From Candidatus Krumholzibacteriia bacterium (GTDB lineage: Bacteria > Krumholzibacteriota > Krumholzibacteriia > LZORAL124-64-63), in contig JADGDU010000009.1 in NCBI GenBank assembly GCA_016744705.1, positions 1 through 36,910 of the forward strand: a DNA stretch of 36,910 nt. The letters run 5' to 3'. Shown here piece after piece: positions 1 through 8,553 of the stretch. Each line of letters begins with the position of its first letter. The first letter of the stretch is position 1. The translations under genes were made by a program, and so were the position numbers. A model generated the notes under the pieces. It saw nothing but the letters and a program-made list of their open reading frames with translations. It had not been told where the DNA came from and did no database searches.

Positions 1-217
1 GATCCATTCCACACCAGGAAATCCGGTGGGGTCGCCAAGCAGAATCGGCAGGGGCAACCTCCTCCAGGGAGCCCGCAAAGAGAGCTCTCGGGTGATCCGT
101 GACCACCGGTTCCACAGGTGGTGTTTTTGCTGCACACCCCACCTGTATCAAGCCCAGTAACAAGGCCCCAATGAGATAAAGCCGTGAATGAGATGTCCTG
201 GAAAAAATGGGGTTCAT
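1..217 (-). CDS. Putative lipoprotein, N-terminal part only
   Basis: The reading frame begins with an ATG at 217-215 that overlaps the TGA stop of the upstream TPR gene (ATGA), so the two are probably translationally coupled. The 72 visible residues start MNPIFSRTSHSRLYLIG and continue with a hydrophobic stretch to IQVGCAAK. This is a positively charged start, a hydrophobic core and a lipobox-like VGC with Cys28, typical of a type II signal peptide; the product would be lipidated and anchored in a membrane. The frame is still open at the window edge, so the mature domain is not visible and no function can be assigned. The tight coupling suggests it works with the TPR protein. The signal-peptide reading is fairly sure, the function unknown. 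Confidence 0.6.
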   Translation of the reverse strand, partial: MNPIFSRTSHSRLYLIGALLLGLIQVGCAAKTPPVEPVVTDHPRALFAGSLEEVAPADSAWRPHRISWCGMD

Positions 218-1278
218 GGACTTTGCTTTCCTTTCAGGGAAGGATCCAGCAACAAAAGTTTCTCCCACTGCTGGTCTGCCTCCTCAAATCGTTGCATTTT
301 CTGCAATATAACGACCCGGTTGTTCAGGTAAACAATATTTTCTCCAGAAAGGGAAATGGCCTTGTCCACAGCCAAAAGTGCTTCTGTATAGTGCGCTGCC
401 ATGAGCAGGTTGTGAGAAATCTGTCCCCAAAAAAGGGAGTCCTGGTCCATCTCGTCCGGCCATTCACGGGCGGCACTTCCGGACTGCAAAAAATCGATAA
501 AAAGCAGGCTCTGCTGGCTCTGTCCCAAGCGGCCTTCTGCTGCCACCAATTGTTGCAATTCGGCCAGGGGAATTTTAGGAAGTGGTTCTTCCAAAATCAG
601 ATTCATCACTTCCTGGTCATTTTTCGAGGCCAGCAATGCCACCAGCAGATTTTGTCTGGCCACCGGCTGGCCACTCTCTGTCCATAGAGCACGCCAATGG
701 GTGGCGGCCTTGGCAGGTTGGCCAGTCATTTGATAATACTGAGCCAGAACCGGCTGAACTTCCAAACAATTGCCACAGAGACTGGCGGCGGTGAGAATTT
801 CCTTTTCTGCTTCATCGTAGACGCGGAAATCCAGGAGGATCTGACCATATTCCAGATGCCCACTGCTGTTGAGGGGGTCTAGCTCAACCACTTGTTGGTA
901 CTCGCTCAAAGCCCGTCCCCGGCGCCCAAGGACCAAAAGGCAGGCCCCGAGATTGCGGTGGGCTCTTGCCTCGGAGGAATGACTCCTGACACGCTCCTCC
1001 AACAGCGGCAAAGCCAGCTCTGCCTGCCCATTGCGCAACCATGAAATGGCCAATCGATCCGCAAATTGGTAGCTCCAGCGGGGATTGGCCTCAAAATCTT
1101 TCTGGCAGCCCGTGACGACTTCAATGGCCTTTTCTAGCTGGTTCGCAGCCATGAGGCTGTCGACGGTGGCCAGACACCGCAACGCCGTAGCATCGGAGCC
1201 CACCTTGGTGGCAGGCCTAGCGCCCATCAACAAAATAAGCATCCCAAACAAAAAGAGATACGCCATCCACTTGATCAT
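214..1278 (-). CDS. Exported or membrane-anchored tetratricopeptide-repeat protein
   Basis: The product has a hydrophobic N-terminus (MIKWMAYLFLFGMLILLMGA) followed by helical repeats. TPR-type consensus pieces are visible: ARAHRNLGACLLVLGRRGRALSEYQQVVELDP, SSGHLEYGQILLDFRVYDEAE and, near the C-terminus, NIVYLNNRVVILQKMQRFEEADQQWEKLLLLDP. TPR arrays are protein-interaction scaffolds, so this is probably a periplasmic or envelope assembly factor; no catalytic domain is visible. The frame extends to an ATG at 1329, but that codon has no ribosome-binding site and overlaps the -35 box of the divergent promoter, so the start at 1278, which gives a normal signal peptide or anchor, is preferred. Its stop overlaps the start of the following lipoprotein gene. 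The TPR assignment is secure, the partner unknown. Confidence 0.75.
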   Translation of the reverse strand: MIKWMAYLFLFGMLILLMGARPATKVGSDATALRCLATVDSLMAANQLEKAIEVVTGCQKDFEANPRWSYQFADRLAISWLRNGQAELALPLLEERVRSHSSEARAHRNLGACLLVLGRRGRALSEYQQVVELDPLNSSGHLEYGQILLDFRVYDEAEKEILTAASLCGNCLEVQPVLAQYYQMTGQPAKAATHWRALWTESGQPVARQNLLVALLASKNDQEVMNLILEEPLPKIPLAELQQLVAAEGRLGQSQQSLLFIDFLQSGSAAREWPDEMDQDSLFWGQISHNLLMAAHYTEALLAVDKAISLSGENIVYLNNRVVILQKMQRFEEADQQWEKLLLLDPSLKGKQSP

Positions 1279-1328
1279 AAAAATCCAATCCAGGTAAGAG
1301 ACCAGAAGAATATAAGGGACCGTTAACA

Positions 1329-1358
1329 TTGACGAAACCCTCTTCTTTATGTTAAAAT
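1329..1358 (+). promoter_or_regulatory. Sigma-70-type promoter for the propeller hydrolase gene
   Basis: TTGACG (1329-1334), an 18-base spacer and TAAAAT (1353-1358) match a vegetative promoter. Transcription would start near 1365, giving a leader of about 110 bases before the GTG at 1476. The intergenic region 1279-1475 must also hold the divergent TPR promoter; a TTGACA is present on the minus strand near 1382-1387 but without a good -10 at standard spacing. Confidence 0.5.
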
Positions 1359-1475
1359 ACTCATGTCTTTTGATTTATTACTGTCAATTCCGTCATAATT
1401 CTGCGGTTTTTCAGGTCCCATCCTGTGATCTGGCCTGTTCTTTATACACTCCATTCGCCCCTTTAGGAGGCATTT

Positions 1476-3284
1476 GTGCGCCTATTGTCCCTCTCTTCAA
1501 ACAAAATCCCTCATCCCACGCTGAAGGCCTCCATGGCCATGCTGCTCTTGCTTCTGCCCATGATGATGGTTGCCGGCTCCGCCGAAGCCCTGCTCCGGCT
1601 GGATTTTGAACAGAAATATTTCCACCATCAGGACCGACAAGTTTGGGATTTCAGCCTCATCCGGCCCGATTCCGTCTACCACATTTTTTACCATACCATC
1701 CACGAAGAAACGCCCCATGCCACCTTTGGTGACACCATTTGGCACAGCACCAGCCAGGATTTGAAGCATTGGCAAATTGAGGGTCCCATTTTGACAGTGG
1801 GTCAAGGGTATTGGGACGAAGGTGCAATTTGGGCTCCTGATGTGTTTTACGATGAAAGCTCAGGTCTGTATAAAATAGCCTACACAGGTTGTGACTCTCA
1901 AATGAACCAACGGATTTGCCTAGCCGAATCCCCAGATCTCTACCAGTGGACCAAATCAGAATTCAACCCGGTTATTGAAGCCGACCAGAACGAATACGTG
2001 TGGGATGGTGATCAATCCTGGAGCAACTTCAGAGACCCATTTATTTACCGGAAAAATGACCAATGGCATGTTTTAGTCACCGCCCTGCAGATGCAAACCC
2101 AAAACACGGGCGTGCTTTACCATGGGGTCTCTGACGATTTGCTAAACTGGACAGATGTGGGGGTTTTCTTTTCCAACGAAGGAGATAATTCCTGGCGAGT
2201 CCTGGAAAGTCCCCAGTACAAAAAAGTCGGAGACTACCACTATCTCTTTTTCGGAGAATTTGACACCGGCGGCTTGAGTGTCGTCTCCAGTCGTATGACC
2301 GAAGCCTGGTCCATGGAAGAACGGGTGGTATTTGACAATGGCTACGCTCCCGAAGTGGATGAATTTGACCCCGGTCATCACATCATCTCCCGATTGGCCA
2401 ATTATCTGAATCCTCAAACAGGTGTTTTAAGCTATGCCGTGCGTATGGATACTTTACAATTTACCCCCGGCGGAACCATTCATGTTAACCGACCTCCGCC
2501 CCTCAATGAGCAATGGGCCGTCATCGATGGTATTTCCTGTGGAGCCAACCCCACCTTTGGTGATAACCCTACCTTTCGGGGTGAAGACTCCGTAGGCATG
2601 GTCGGTAACAGTTATTTCGGCAGTGCGGAATACTACCAGGGCCCCCTCTCCGGCCGAGGATCTCCTGGCACCCGGATTGGGTCTGCAGCCCGGGGCTTCC
2701 TGGAAAGCGATCCCTTCATCGTCACCGGCGATAGAATGGAGCTGCTGGTTGGTGGAGGAAATTATCCCGAAACTTGCTATGTGGCCATGGTTGACGCCGC
2801 CACCCATGAGATTATCTATAAGGAAACCGGTAACAACCAAAACCTTATGACTCCTCGCTCCTGGAATTTGCGTCCCTACCAGGGCCAAACTTTTTATATC
2901 AAAATCCAGGATCAGGAAATGGGCGAAATGGGATATATCAATGTGGATGAAATCCACGAAGTGGTTGATTCCTTGACTGGCGTATTTGGGCCCGACCCCC
3001 GGCAGATTCTGACTGATCATTACGCCTCCCCCAATCCCTTCAATCCTCTGACGATGATCCGATTTGCTCTGAATGCTAATTTGGAAGTCCAGGTACGGAT
3101 CCATGATATCCGAGGCCGAGAAGTTTGGGCCAGCGGCCAAATCCAGGCATCCCAGGGCGAAAATTTTGTGACCTGGCAGGGTAAAGACCACCAGGGGATG
3201 CCGGCTCCGGCTGGGATCTATCTTTATTCCATCGAGACTCAGGGAACTATGGCCGCCAGCGGAAAACTGTCTTTAGTTAAATAA
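1476..3284 (+). CDS. Secreted GH32/GH43-superfamily beta-propeller protein with C-terminal sorting-type Ig domain
   Basis: The start is GTG, five bases after a consensus AGGAGG (1465-1470). A signal peptide follows (core MAMLLLLLPMMMVAGSAEA, about residues 20-38). Residues about 45-340 resemble the five-bladed propeller shared by GH32, GH43, GH62 and GH68. The GH32-like landmarks are in order: Asp58 in WDFSL (nucleophile position), FRDP at 185-188 (transition-state stabiliser) and Glu244 in LESPQ (acid/base position of the ECP motif). Residues about 515-602 (SPNPFNPLTMIRFAL ... IRGREVW ... PAGIYLYSI) form a FlgD-like Ig / type-IX-like sorting domain. I infer an exported or surface-bound enzyme acting on fructose- or arabinose-containing glycans; substrate cannot be read. 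The central region (about 350-510) may be a carbohydrate-binding module. The fold is fairly sure, the specificity unknown. Confidence 0.75.
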   Translation: MRLLSLSSNKIPHPTLKASMAMLLLLLPMMMVAGSAEALLRLDFEQKYFHHQDRQVWDFSLIRPDSVYHIFYHTIHEETPHATFGDTIWHSTSQDLKHWQIEGPILTVGQGYWDEGAIWAPDVFYDESSGLYKIAYTGCDSQMNQRICLAESPDLYQWTKSEFNPVIEADQNEYVWDGDQSWSNFRDPFIYRKNDQWHVLVTALQMQTQNTGVLYHGVSDDLLNWTDVGVFFSNEGDNSWRVLESPQYKKVGDYHYLFFGEFDTGGLSVVSSRMTEAWSMEERVVFDNGYAPEVDEFDPGHHIISRLANYLNPQTGVLSYAVRMDTLQFTPGGTIHVNRPPPLNEQWAVIDGISCGANPTFGDNPTFRGEDSVGMVGNSYFGSAEYYQGPLSGRGSPGTRIGSAARGFLESDPFIVTGDRMELLVGGGNYPETCYVAMVDAATHEIIYKETGNNQNLMTPRSWNLRPYQGQTFYIKIQDQEMGEMGYINVDEIHEVVDSLTGVFGPDPRQILTDHYASPNPFNPLTMIRFALNANLEVQVRIHDIRGREVWASGQIQASQGENFVTWQGKDHQGMPAPAGIYLYSIETQGTMAASGKLSLVK

Positions 3285-3289
3285 ATCTT

Positions 3290-3324
3290 CATGCTTTCGG
3301 GTTACAGTCGATAACCCAAGCATG
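3290..3324 (+). promoter_or_regulatory. Hairpin sequestering the start codon of the HDOD-SpoIIE gene
   Basis: CATGCTT (3290-3296) pairs with AAGCATG (3318-3324), and GGGTTA (3299-3304) pairs with TAACCC (3312-3317), leaving a 7-base loop and a 2-base bulge. The ATG of the next gene (3322-3324) is the last part of the 3' arm, and no Shine-Dalgarno sequence precedes it. There is no T-run, so this is not a standard intrinsic terminator for the hydrolase gene. Confidence 0.55.
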
Positions 3325-5067
3325 AATACAACCACACAAAAGACCTTCGTGTCGGATCTCGTTGAGGAAATGGGCAGCCTGCCTTCCGTGGCTGCCCAAA
3401 TTGTCAGCTTGACCTCCGCCCCCGATTGCGACCTGGGCCAATTGACCCGGGTGATCATCAGTGACAACGTCATGTCCATGCGCTTCCTGGCTCTGGCCAA
3501 CAGCGCGGCCATAAGCCGAGGGGTGGAAGTGCGTAACCTGCGCGCCGCCCTTGTGCGCCTGGGATTGCGGCGAGTCCGCAATGTGGCCCTGTGTATGGGA
3601 ATGCACGACATGGTTCCGGCCAGCAACGACCCCGGCCGCCTGGATATGGCGGAATTCTGGAAATTCAATTTGGCCACAGCCAGTTGCGCCCAGGGACTTG
3701 CTTGGCTTCGCGGCACTGCCTCCGATGACGACGCCTGGCTGGTGGGCATCCTGCATAGTATTGGCATCGCATCCCTTGATCAGAAAGCCACCCCTGCTTT
3801 TCAAACCGCCCTGGACACAGCCCAGACCCGTGGCATCACCCTTGTGGAAGCAGAAATGCTGAAGCTGGATTTTCACCATGGAGAACTGGCTGGGCGTTTG
3901 CTCAATCACTGGAATCTGCCGGATGTCTTTTGCGATACCGTTGAATATGCCGGAGAAAAATTTGAACCCCATGAAGTGCCCCAGGAAGCCACCACTCTCA
4001 TCGCAATTTTAAATGATGCCATCGCCCTGGTTCGGGCTATCGGCTTTGGCACCAATGGCGACGGTACACCACCGCTGAGCATGGATGCCGTCATTGAACA
4101 ATTGGAGATCGAAGAACCGGCCCTTATGGCGCTGGCCGCTAAAGTGGATCGGGAAGTCTCTGCTATGGCCACATTGGTGGGCATCGACTTGCCGGAAATT
4201 CTCTTTTTGGAGATGCTCCAGGAGTCCAAAAAACAAGTGTTACAACTGGGTATGGAAGGCCTCAGTGATTCTCTTGTGCGGGAAAACCTGGAAGAAGAAA
4301 TGTCAATGGCCCGGGAGATTCAGCAGCGATTGTTGCCAGCTGAAACTCCGGAAATTTCAGGATTTGATGTTTGGGGTGCCAATCATCCTTCGTTGCATTG
4401 CAGCGGTGACTATTTTGATTACCTAAAAGTCAAAGGCGGGGCCACGGCCATAGTGATAGCAGATGTTTCCGGCAAAGGCATGCCTGCCTCACTTCTGGCC
4501 AGTAACCTGCAAGCCAGTTTGCGAGCCTTAGCAATGGTCTTTAATGACCCGGGACAGCTTTTGGGAGCAGTGAATAACGCTTTGCACGAAAGCACGGATC
4601 CGGAAAAATTCGCCACTCTCTTTCTGGCGGTGCTTAATCCTGACGGAAGAGGCCTGAGCTACGCCAGCGCAGGACACAACCCACCTTTACTTTTACGAGC
4701 TAACGACCAAAGCGAATGGCTGAAACCAGCGGGCACTCCTCTGGGAATGTTCCCTGACATGGTGTATCCGGTTATGGATGTTGTTTTGGGTGCTAACGAC
4801 CTCATCGTCAGTTACACCGATGGAATCACCGAAGCGGTGGACCGCCATGATGTGGAATTTGAAGAGAAAGGCCTCGAACGGGTGGTCCGGGAGAATAAGA
4901 ACGAACCTGGAAATATCATCATCAAACAGGTCATTGCCGAGGTTTTGATCCATGTGAGCTCCAACAGCACCAACGGACTGGATTCTCTGGTAGAGAACTG
5001 GAACGAGCCTGAAGAGCAGAATGCCGGCGATGATTTGACCATGGTTGTCCTCAGAAGCTGCCAATAA
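3322..5067 (+). CDS. HDOD domain - SpoIIE/PP2C-type serine phosphatase fusion
   Basis: Residues about 10-210 form an HDOD domain: LPSVAAQIVSLTSAP, IISDNVMSMRFLALANSAA, and HSIG at 145-148, a non-catalytic relative of the HD fold. A helical linker (about 290-335, ending MAREIQQRLLP) leads to an RsbU/SpoIIE-type PP2C domain (about 345-581). Its metal-binding acidic motifs are GDYFD (Asp363), ADVSGKGMPAS (Asp381) and the C-terminal GDDLTMVV. Such phosphatases dephosphorylate anti-sigma-factor antagonists or related phosphoproteins; HDOD domains act as signalling scaffolds. I infer a cytoplasmic stress, motility or sigma-factor partner-switch regulator, but no antagonist or kinase gene lies beside it. 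The gene lies 37 bases after the hydrolase gene and its start codon falls inside a hairpin. Confidence 0.85.
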   Translation: MNTTTQKTFVSDLVEEMGSLPSVAAQIVSLTSAPDCDLGQLTRVIISDNVMSMRFLALANSAAISRGVEVRNLRAALVRLGLRRVRNVALCMGMHDMVPASNDPGRLDMAEFWKFNLATASCAQGLAWLRGTASDDDAWLVGILHSIGIASLDQKATPAFQTALDTAQTRGITLVEAEMLKLDFHHGELAGRLLNHWNLPDVFCDTVEYAGEKFEPHEVPQEATTLIAILNDAIALVRAIGFGTNGDGTPPLSMDAVIEQLEIEEPALMALAAKVDREVSAMATLVGIDLPEILFLEMLQESKKQVLQLGMEGLSDSLVRENLEEEMSMAREIQQRLLPAETPEISGFDVWGANHPSLHCSGDYFDYLKVKGGATAIVIADVSGKGMPASLLASNLQASLRALAMVFNDPGQLLGAVNNALHESTDPEKFATLFLAVLNPDGRGLSYASAGHNPPLLLRANDQSEWLKPAGTPLGMFPDMVYPVMDVVLGANDLIVSYTDGITEAVDRHDVEFEEKGLERVVRENKNEPGNIIIKQVIAEVLIHVSSNSTNGLDSLVENWNEPEEQNAGDDLTMVVLRSCQ

Positions 5068-5124
5068 ACAGCCATTTTAGCCTGATTTTTTTCCCAACTG
5101 GGTGTAGGAATCGTTTCCCGGGTA

Positions 5125-5133
5125 TGTTATATT
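5125..5133 (+). promoter_or_regulatory. Possible extended -10 promoter of the S1 gene
   Basis: TGT followed by TATATT (5128-5133) matches an extended -10 element (TGn plus the -10 hexamer). No good -35 box is present at standard distance. Transcription from about 5140 would give a leader of nearly 90 bases before the ATG at 5228. The rest of the gap 5068-5227 has no recognisable feature. Confidence 0.35.
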
Positions 5134-5227
5134 TCTTTTTACAGTGGCCGTTTGGAAGATTTCAGCGAGCAATTTCTGGTCTTCCTGGTGGCAAATCCAT
5201 ATCCACTTCTGAGAACGGAACCGGACA

Positions 5228-6364
5228 ATGACCATCGATCCCAATGAAAATGTGAATCCCGCCCATGAGGATGAGGAATCCAGTGACGAATTTGCCGCCA
5301 TGCTTGAAGCCCACGAATCCGAGAGTGATAGTGGTGAAGTCTCCGAAGTCAAAATCGGTGCTAAGGTAACTGGCAAGATCATTCAGATCGATGGCCATGA
5401 AGCCTTTGTTGATTGCGGTTTCCGCAACGAACTGCCCCTGTCTGTTGATGAACTCAAAGACGAAGACGGACAATTGCAGTACAACGTGGGTGATGAGATC
5501 ACCGCCCATGTACAAAAAGGCAATGACGGCCCCAAGCTGACCATGGCCATCAATCTGCGGGAATCCGGGCGTCAGGCTTTGCTGGATGCCTACGAAGCTG
5601 GCACCCCCGTGGAAGGCAAGGTTGGTGAAACCAACAAAGGCGGCTTCTCCATTGATCTTGGTGGAGTGCGTGCTTTCTGTCCTTTCAGCCAAATCGATGT
5701 GCGCCGGGCAGACGACCCTGCGGTTTTTGTGGGAAAATCCTTCAAATTCAAAATTCTGGAAGTTTCTGAAGACCAACGCAACGTGGTCGTTAGCCGCCGC
5801 GCCTTGCTGCAGGCCAGCAGAGACGAAGAAGGCACTGAGACCCGTGACAGTCTGGAATTGGGCATGGCCCTCGAAGGTGTGGTCACTCGCCTGGTCCCCT
5901 TCGGAGCTTTTGTGGATATTGGCGGTGTTGAAGGCCTCGTTCATATTTCACAAATCAGCTTCCAGCGTGTGGGAGATCCCTCCGACGTGCTCAGGGAAGG
6001 CCAGAACGTCAATGTCAAAGTGATGGAAATCCAGAACCTTGGACAAGGCCGCAGCGAACGTATCAGTCTTTCCATTAAAGCCCTGGCCAGTGATCCCTGG
6101 CCCGATACGGCCGGATCATTGGCTCCTGGCACAGACGTGCCCGGCTTGGTGACTCGGTTGGTAGACTTTGGTGTTTTTGTAGAATTATTGCCTGGCATTG
6201 AAGGCTTGATTCATATATCTGAATTGGCCAACCGCCGCATCATCCATCCCCGAGAAGTGGTTAACGAGGACGAAAAAATCACCGTTAGGGTTTTGGATGT
6301 GGACTTGGATCGCCGGCGCATCAGCCTGTCCCTGCGTCAAGCCAGTGAATACGACGGAGACTGA
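5228..6364 (+). CDS. rpsA: Ribosomal protein S1-like, four S1 domains
   Basis: Four S1 OB-fold repeats are visible at about residues 42-108, 125-192, 211-285 and 300-371. The last two are the most typical: VVTRLVPFGAFVDIGGVEGLVHISQI and LVTRLVDFGVFVELLPGIEGLIHISEL. They follow a strongly acidic N-terminal tail (residues 1-38). S1 binds mRNA on the 30S subunit and helps unstructured or SD-poor messages initiate. At 378 residues it is shorter than the six-domain proteobacterial S1 and nearer the four-domain forms seen in several other phyla. The first two repeats are the most divergent, as expected for ribosome-docking domains. The start has only a weak SD (CGGA). The gene stands alone and ends at a bidirectional terminator. 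A general S1 RNA-binding protein is possible but less likely. Confidence 0.8.
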   Translation: MTIDPNENVNPAHEDEESSDEFAAMLEAHESESDSGEVSEVKIGAKVTGKIIQIDGHEAFVDCGFRNELPLSVDELKDEDGQLQYNVGDEITAHVQKGNDGPKLTMAINLRESGRQALLDAYEAGTPVEGKVGETNKGGFSIDLGGVRAFCPFSQIDVRRADDPAVFVGKSFKFKILEVSEDQRNVVVSRRALLQASRDEEGTETRDSLELGMALEGVVTRLVPFGAFVDIGGVEGLVHISQISFQRVGDPSDVLREGQNVNVKVMEIQNLGQGRSERISLSIKALASDPWPDTAGSLAPGTDVPGLVTRLVDFGVFVELLPGIEGLIHISELANRRIIHPREVVNEDEKITVRVLDVDLDRRRISLSLRQASEYDGD

Positions 6365-6386
6365 TCTGCTCACCGTCAGATAATCG

Positions 6387-6419
6387 AAAAAAGGCCGCAG
6401 TTATTCTGCGGCCTTTTTT
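6387..6419. terminator. Bidirectional intrinsic terminator
   Basis: AAAAAAGGCCGCAG (6387-6400), loop TTATT, CTGCGGCCTTTTTT (6406-6419). The perfect stem has A and T runs on both sides, so it can end the plus-strand S1 transcript and the minus-strand desulfurase transcript. The desulfurase stop codon (6418-6420) overlaps its edge. Confidence 0.9.
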
Positions 6420-7581
6420 ATGGGTTTTCGGCCCTCAGTTTCAACACTGCAGCAGAGATGCGATCAGCTGCAAAATCCACTTCTTCTTCAGTAGTGAAAC
6501 GCCCCAGCCCGATACGAATGCTCGATGCTGCCTGCAGAGTATCCAACCCCAGGGACAAGAGCACAGGGGAAGGAGATGTATCACCGCTGCGACAGGCTGA
6601 GCCAGCCGACAACGCCAACACTGTCAAGCGGGGTAAGAGTTGCCCGGCCCTAATGTCCTCAAACCGAACATTCAGATTCCCTGGCAGACGAGGTTCGGCA
6701 GCACCATTGAGATGGATGCCATCCAATTTTTCCTTCAATTGCTCCAACAGTCTATTTTTCAACGATCTTAACCGCTGGACTTCTTTATCCCTTTGCAGCA
6801 AAGCCAGACGGCAGGCCTCGCCAAAGGCCACAATTCCGGGAACATTCAGAGTGCCTGGGCGCAATCCGCCCTCCTGCCCACCGCCAAAAGAAGTGGGCGC
6901 CATATTTATAGGGGGATGTTTCCTGTTAACCCAAAGGGCCCCCACTCCTTTGGGACCATAAATTTTGTGGGCCGAAAGGGACAGTAAATCTACCCCCAGA
7001 GCGCGAACATCCAGATCCAAATGCCCAGCAGCTTGGGCCGCATCGCAATGAAACAAAACTCCTTGAGCACCACAGATTTGCCCAATTTCTTTCACGGGCT
7101 GCACAGTGCCGATTTCGTTTTGAGCAGCAATAACTGACACCAGCAAAGTCTCATCATTCAGAACGGCAGAAAGCTTTTCAGGGTTGATAATTCCAGATTT
7201 GTCATGATCTAACCGGGTCACTTTGAAGCCCTGTTTTTCCAGGTGCTTCAAAGGACCTTCCACGGAAGAATGTTCCAAGTGGGTGGAAATGAATGTCCGT
7301 TGGGATTGCGGGGAGGCAGCAGCTATGCCCAGCAAAGCAATATTATTGGCTTCGGTGGCCCCACTGGTAAAAATGATTTCTTTTTCTCCGGCCCCCACCA
7401 ACTGGGCAACCTGGAGACGGGCTTTCTTCACCAGAGCTTCGGCGCTCCAGCCAAAACTGTGGCTACCGCTGGCTGGATTGCCAAAAAACTGACGCTGGGT
7501 CCGCTCCAGAACATCCAGAACCTGGGGGTCCATGGGTGTCGTGGCGTGATGATCCAGATAAACGGGTTTCTTCAGGGCCAC
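6418..7581 (-). CDS. Cysteine desulfurase (IscS/NifS family)
   Basis: A PLP enzyme of aminotransferase class V that takes sulfur from cysteine, leaving alanine, for Fe-S cluster assembly or thio-modification. Visible landmarks are YLDHHATTP at the N-terminus, the PLP lysine Lys206 in SAHKIYGPKG, EGGLRPGTLNVPGI, and the catalytic Cys330 in the mobile loop SAGSACRSGDTSPSP. Length (387) is normal for group I enzymes. The start is GTG with GGAG eight bases upstream. It lies 12 bases downstream of nadA on the same strand. A desulfurase next to nadA is a recurrent arrangement in bacteria, so it probably supplies sulfur for the NadA [4Fe-4S] cluster, though general IscS duty is equally possible. No IscU/SufU scaffold gene is in the window. 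Confidence 0.9.
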   Translation of the reverse strand: MALKKPVYLDHHATTPMDPQVLDVLERTQRQFFGNPASGSHSFGWSAEALVKKARLQVAQLVGAGEKEIIFTSGATEANNIALLGIAAASPQSQRTFISTHLEHSSVEGPLKHLEKQGFKVTRLDHDKSGIINPEKLSAVLNDETLLVSVIAAQNEIGTVQPVKEIGQICGAQGVLFHCDAAQAAGHLDLDVRALGVDLLSLSAHKIYGPKGVGALWVNRKHPPINMAPTSFGGGQEGGLRPGTLNVPGIVAFGEACRLALLQRDKEVQRLRSLKNRLLEQLKEKLDGIHLNGAAEPRLPGNLNVRFEDIRAGQLLPRLTVLALSAGSACRSGDTSPSPVLLSLGLDTLQAASSIRIGLGRFTTEEEVDFAADRISAAVLKLRAENP

Positions 7582-7593
7582 GGACTGACTCCA

Positions 7594-8553
7594 TCAACGA
7601 CTGAGATCAAGCATGCGATTGATGGGCGCCAAAGCTTTGGCAGCCAAATCTGGATCCACCACTATTTCCGGGGTTCGGTCCCGCATACACAAGTAAAGCT
7701 TTTCCAGAGTATTCATTTTCATGTACGGACATTCATTGCAGTTACAGGTCTCATCGGCCCCGGGAACAGGGATCAACTCCTTGCCTGGGTTCTCCTTCTG
7801 CATTTGGTGCAAAATTCCAGATTCAGTCACCACAATGATCTGCATGGCGTCGGTGGTTTTGGCAAAATTCAAGATGCTGGCAGTGCTGCCCACATGATCC
7901 GCATGTTGCAATACTGATTCCGGACATTCTGGGTGGGCCGCCACTTGGGCTTCAGGATAGATAACCTTAAGCTCCACCAACTTTTTCTCACTGAAAGTTT
8001 CATGAACTTCGCAAGACCCCGGCCACAGGACCATATCCCGCCCCAGAGTTTTGTTCACCCATCCCCCCAGATACCGGTCAGGGGCAAAAATTAATGGCTG
8101 GTCGGCAGGAAAGCTTTCCACAATACGCAGGGCATTCCCACTGGTGCAGATCATATCACTCATGGCTTTGGTCTCTGCAGAGCAATTGATATAACTGATC
8201 ACTTTGTGCCCCGGGTGCATGGAAATAAATTCCCGGAATTCATTGGGAGGGCACCCGTCGGCAAGGCTGCATCCCGCGTCCAGATCCGGCAATAGAACCT
8301 GTTTGTGAGGATTGAGAATTTTAGCTGTTTCGGCCATGAAGTGGACACCGGCAAAAACAATGACTTCGGCATCGGTTTCTGCCGCTCGCTGGCTCAAAGC
8401 CAGGCTATCCCCAACCACATCGGCAATATCCTGAATTTCAGGCTCCTGATAAAAATGAGCCAGAATCACAGCATTCATCTCCTGCCGGAGTCTGTTGATT
8501 TCCGCAATGATGTCGGTGCCGGGGGCGATGGGCTGATGCAGTGTTTCACTCAT
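7594..8553 (-). CDS. nadA: Quinolinate synthase A
   Basis: Condenses iminoaspartate with dihydroxyacetone phosphate to quinolinate in de novo NAD synthesis, using a [4Fe-4S] cluster. The ATG at 8553 ([12 protein letters not shown]) is chosen over an extension to 8634, because the extended N-terminus is not NadA-like and an AGGGAG lies upstream of 8553. The three expected cluster cysteines are Cys95 ([10 protein letters not shown]), Cys181 (WPGSCEVHE) and Cys275 (NECPYMKMN). The substrate-site motifs [19 protein letters not shown] and [14 protein letters not shown] are also present. Length (319 residues) fits the family. It forms a pair with the downstream cysteine desulfurase. No nadB or nadC lies in the window, so the source of iminoaspartate is elsewhere. 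Confidence 0.95.
   Translation of the reverse strand: MSETLHQPIAPGTDIIAEINRLRQEMNAVILAHFYQEPEIQDIADVVGDSLALSQRAAETDAEVIVFAGVHFMAETAKILNPHKQVLLPDLDAGCSLADGCPPNEFREFISMHPGHKVISYINCSAETKAMSDMICTSGNALRIVESFPADQPLIFAPDRYLGGWVNKTLGRDMVLWPGSCEVHETFSEKKLVELKVIYPEAQVAAHPECPESVLQHADHVGSTASILNFAKTTDAMQIIVVTESGILHQMQKENPGKELIPVPGADETCNCNECPYMKMNTLEKLYLCMRDRTPEIVVDPDLAAKALAPINRMLDLSR

Noticed and set aside
2454..3191. Long open frame on the minus strand inside the hydrolase gene
   Set aside because: A shadow of the well-supported plus-strand gene with its domains and RBS; the antisense product has no recognisable motif.
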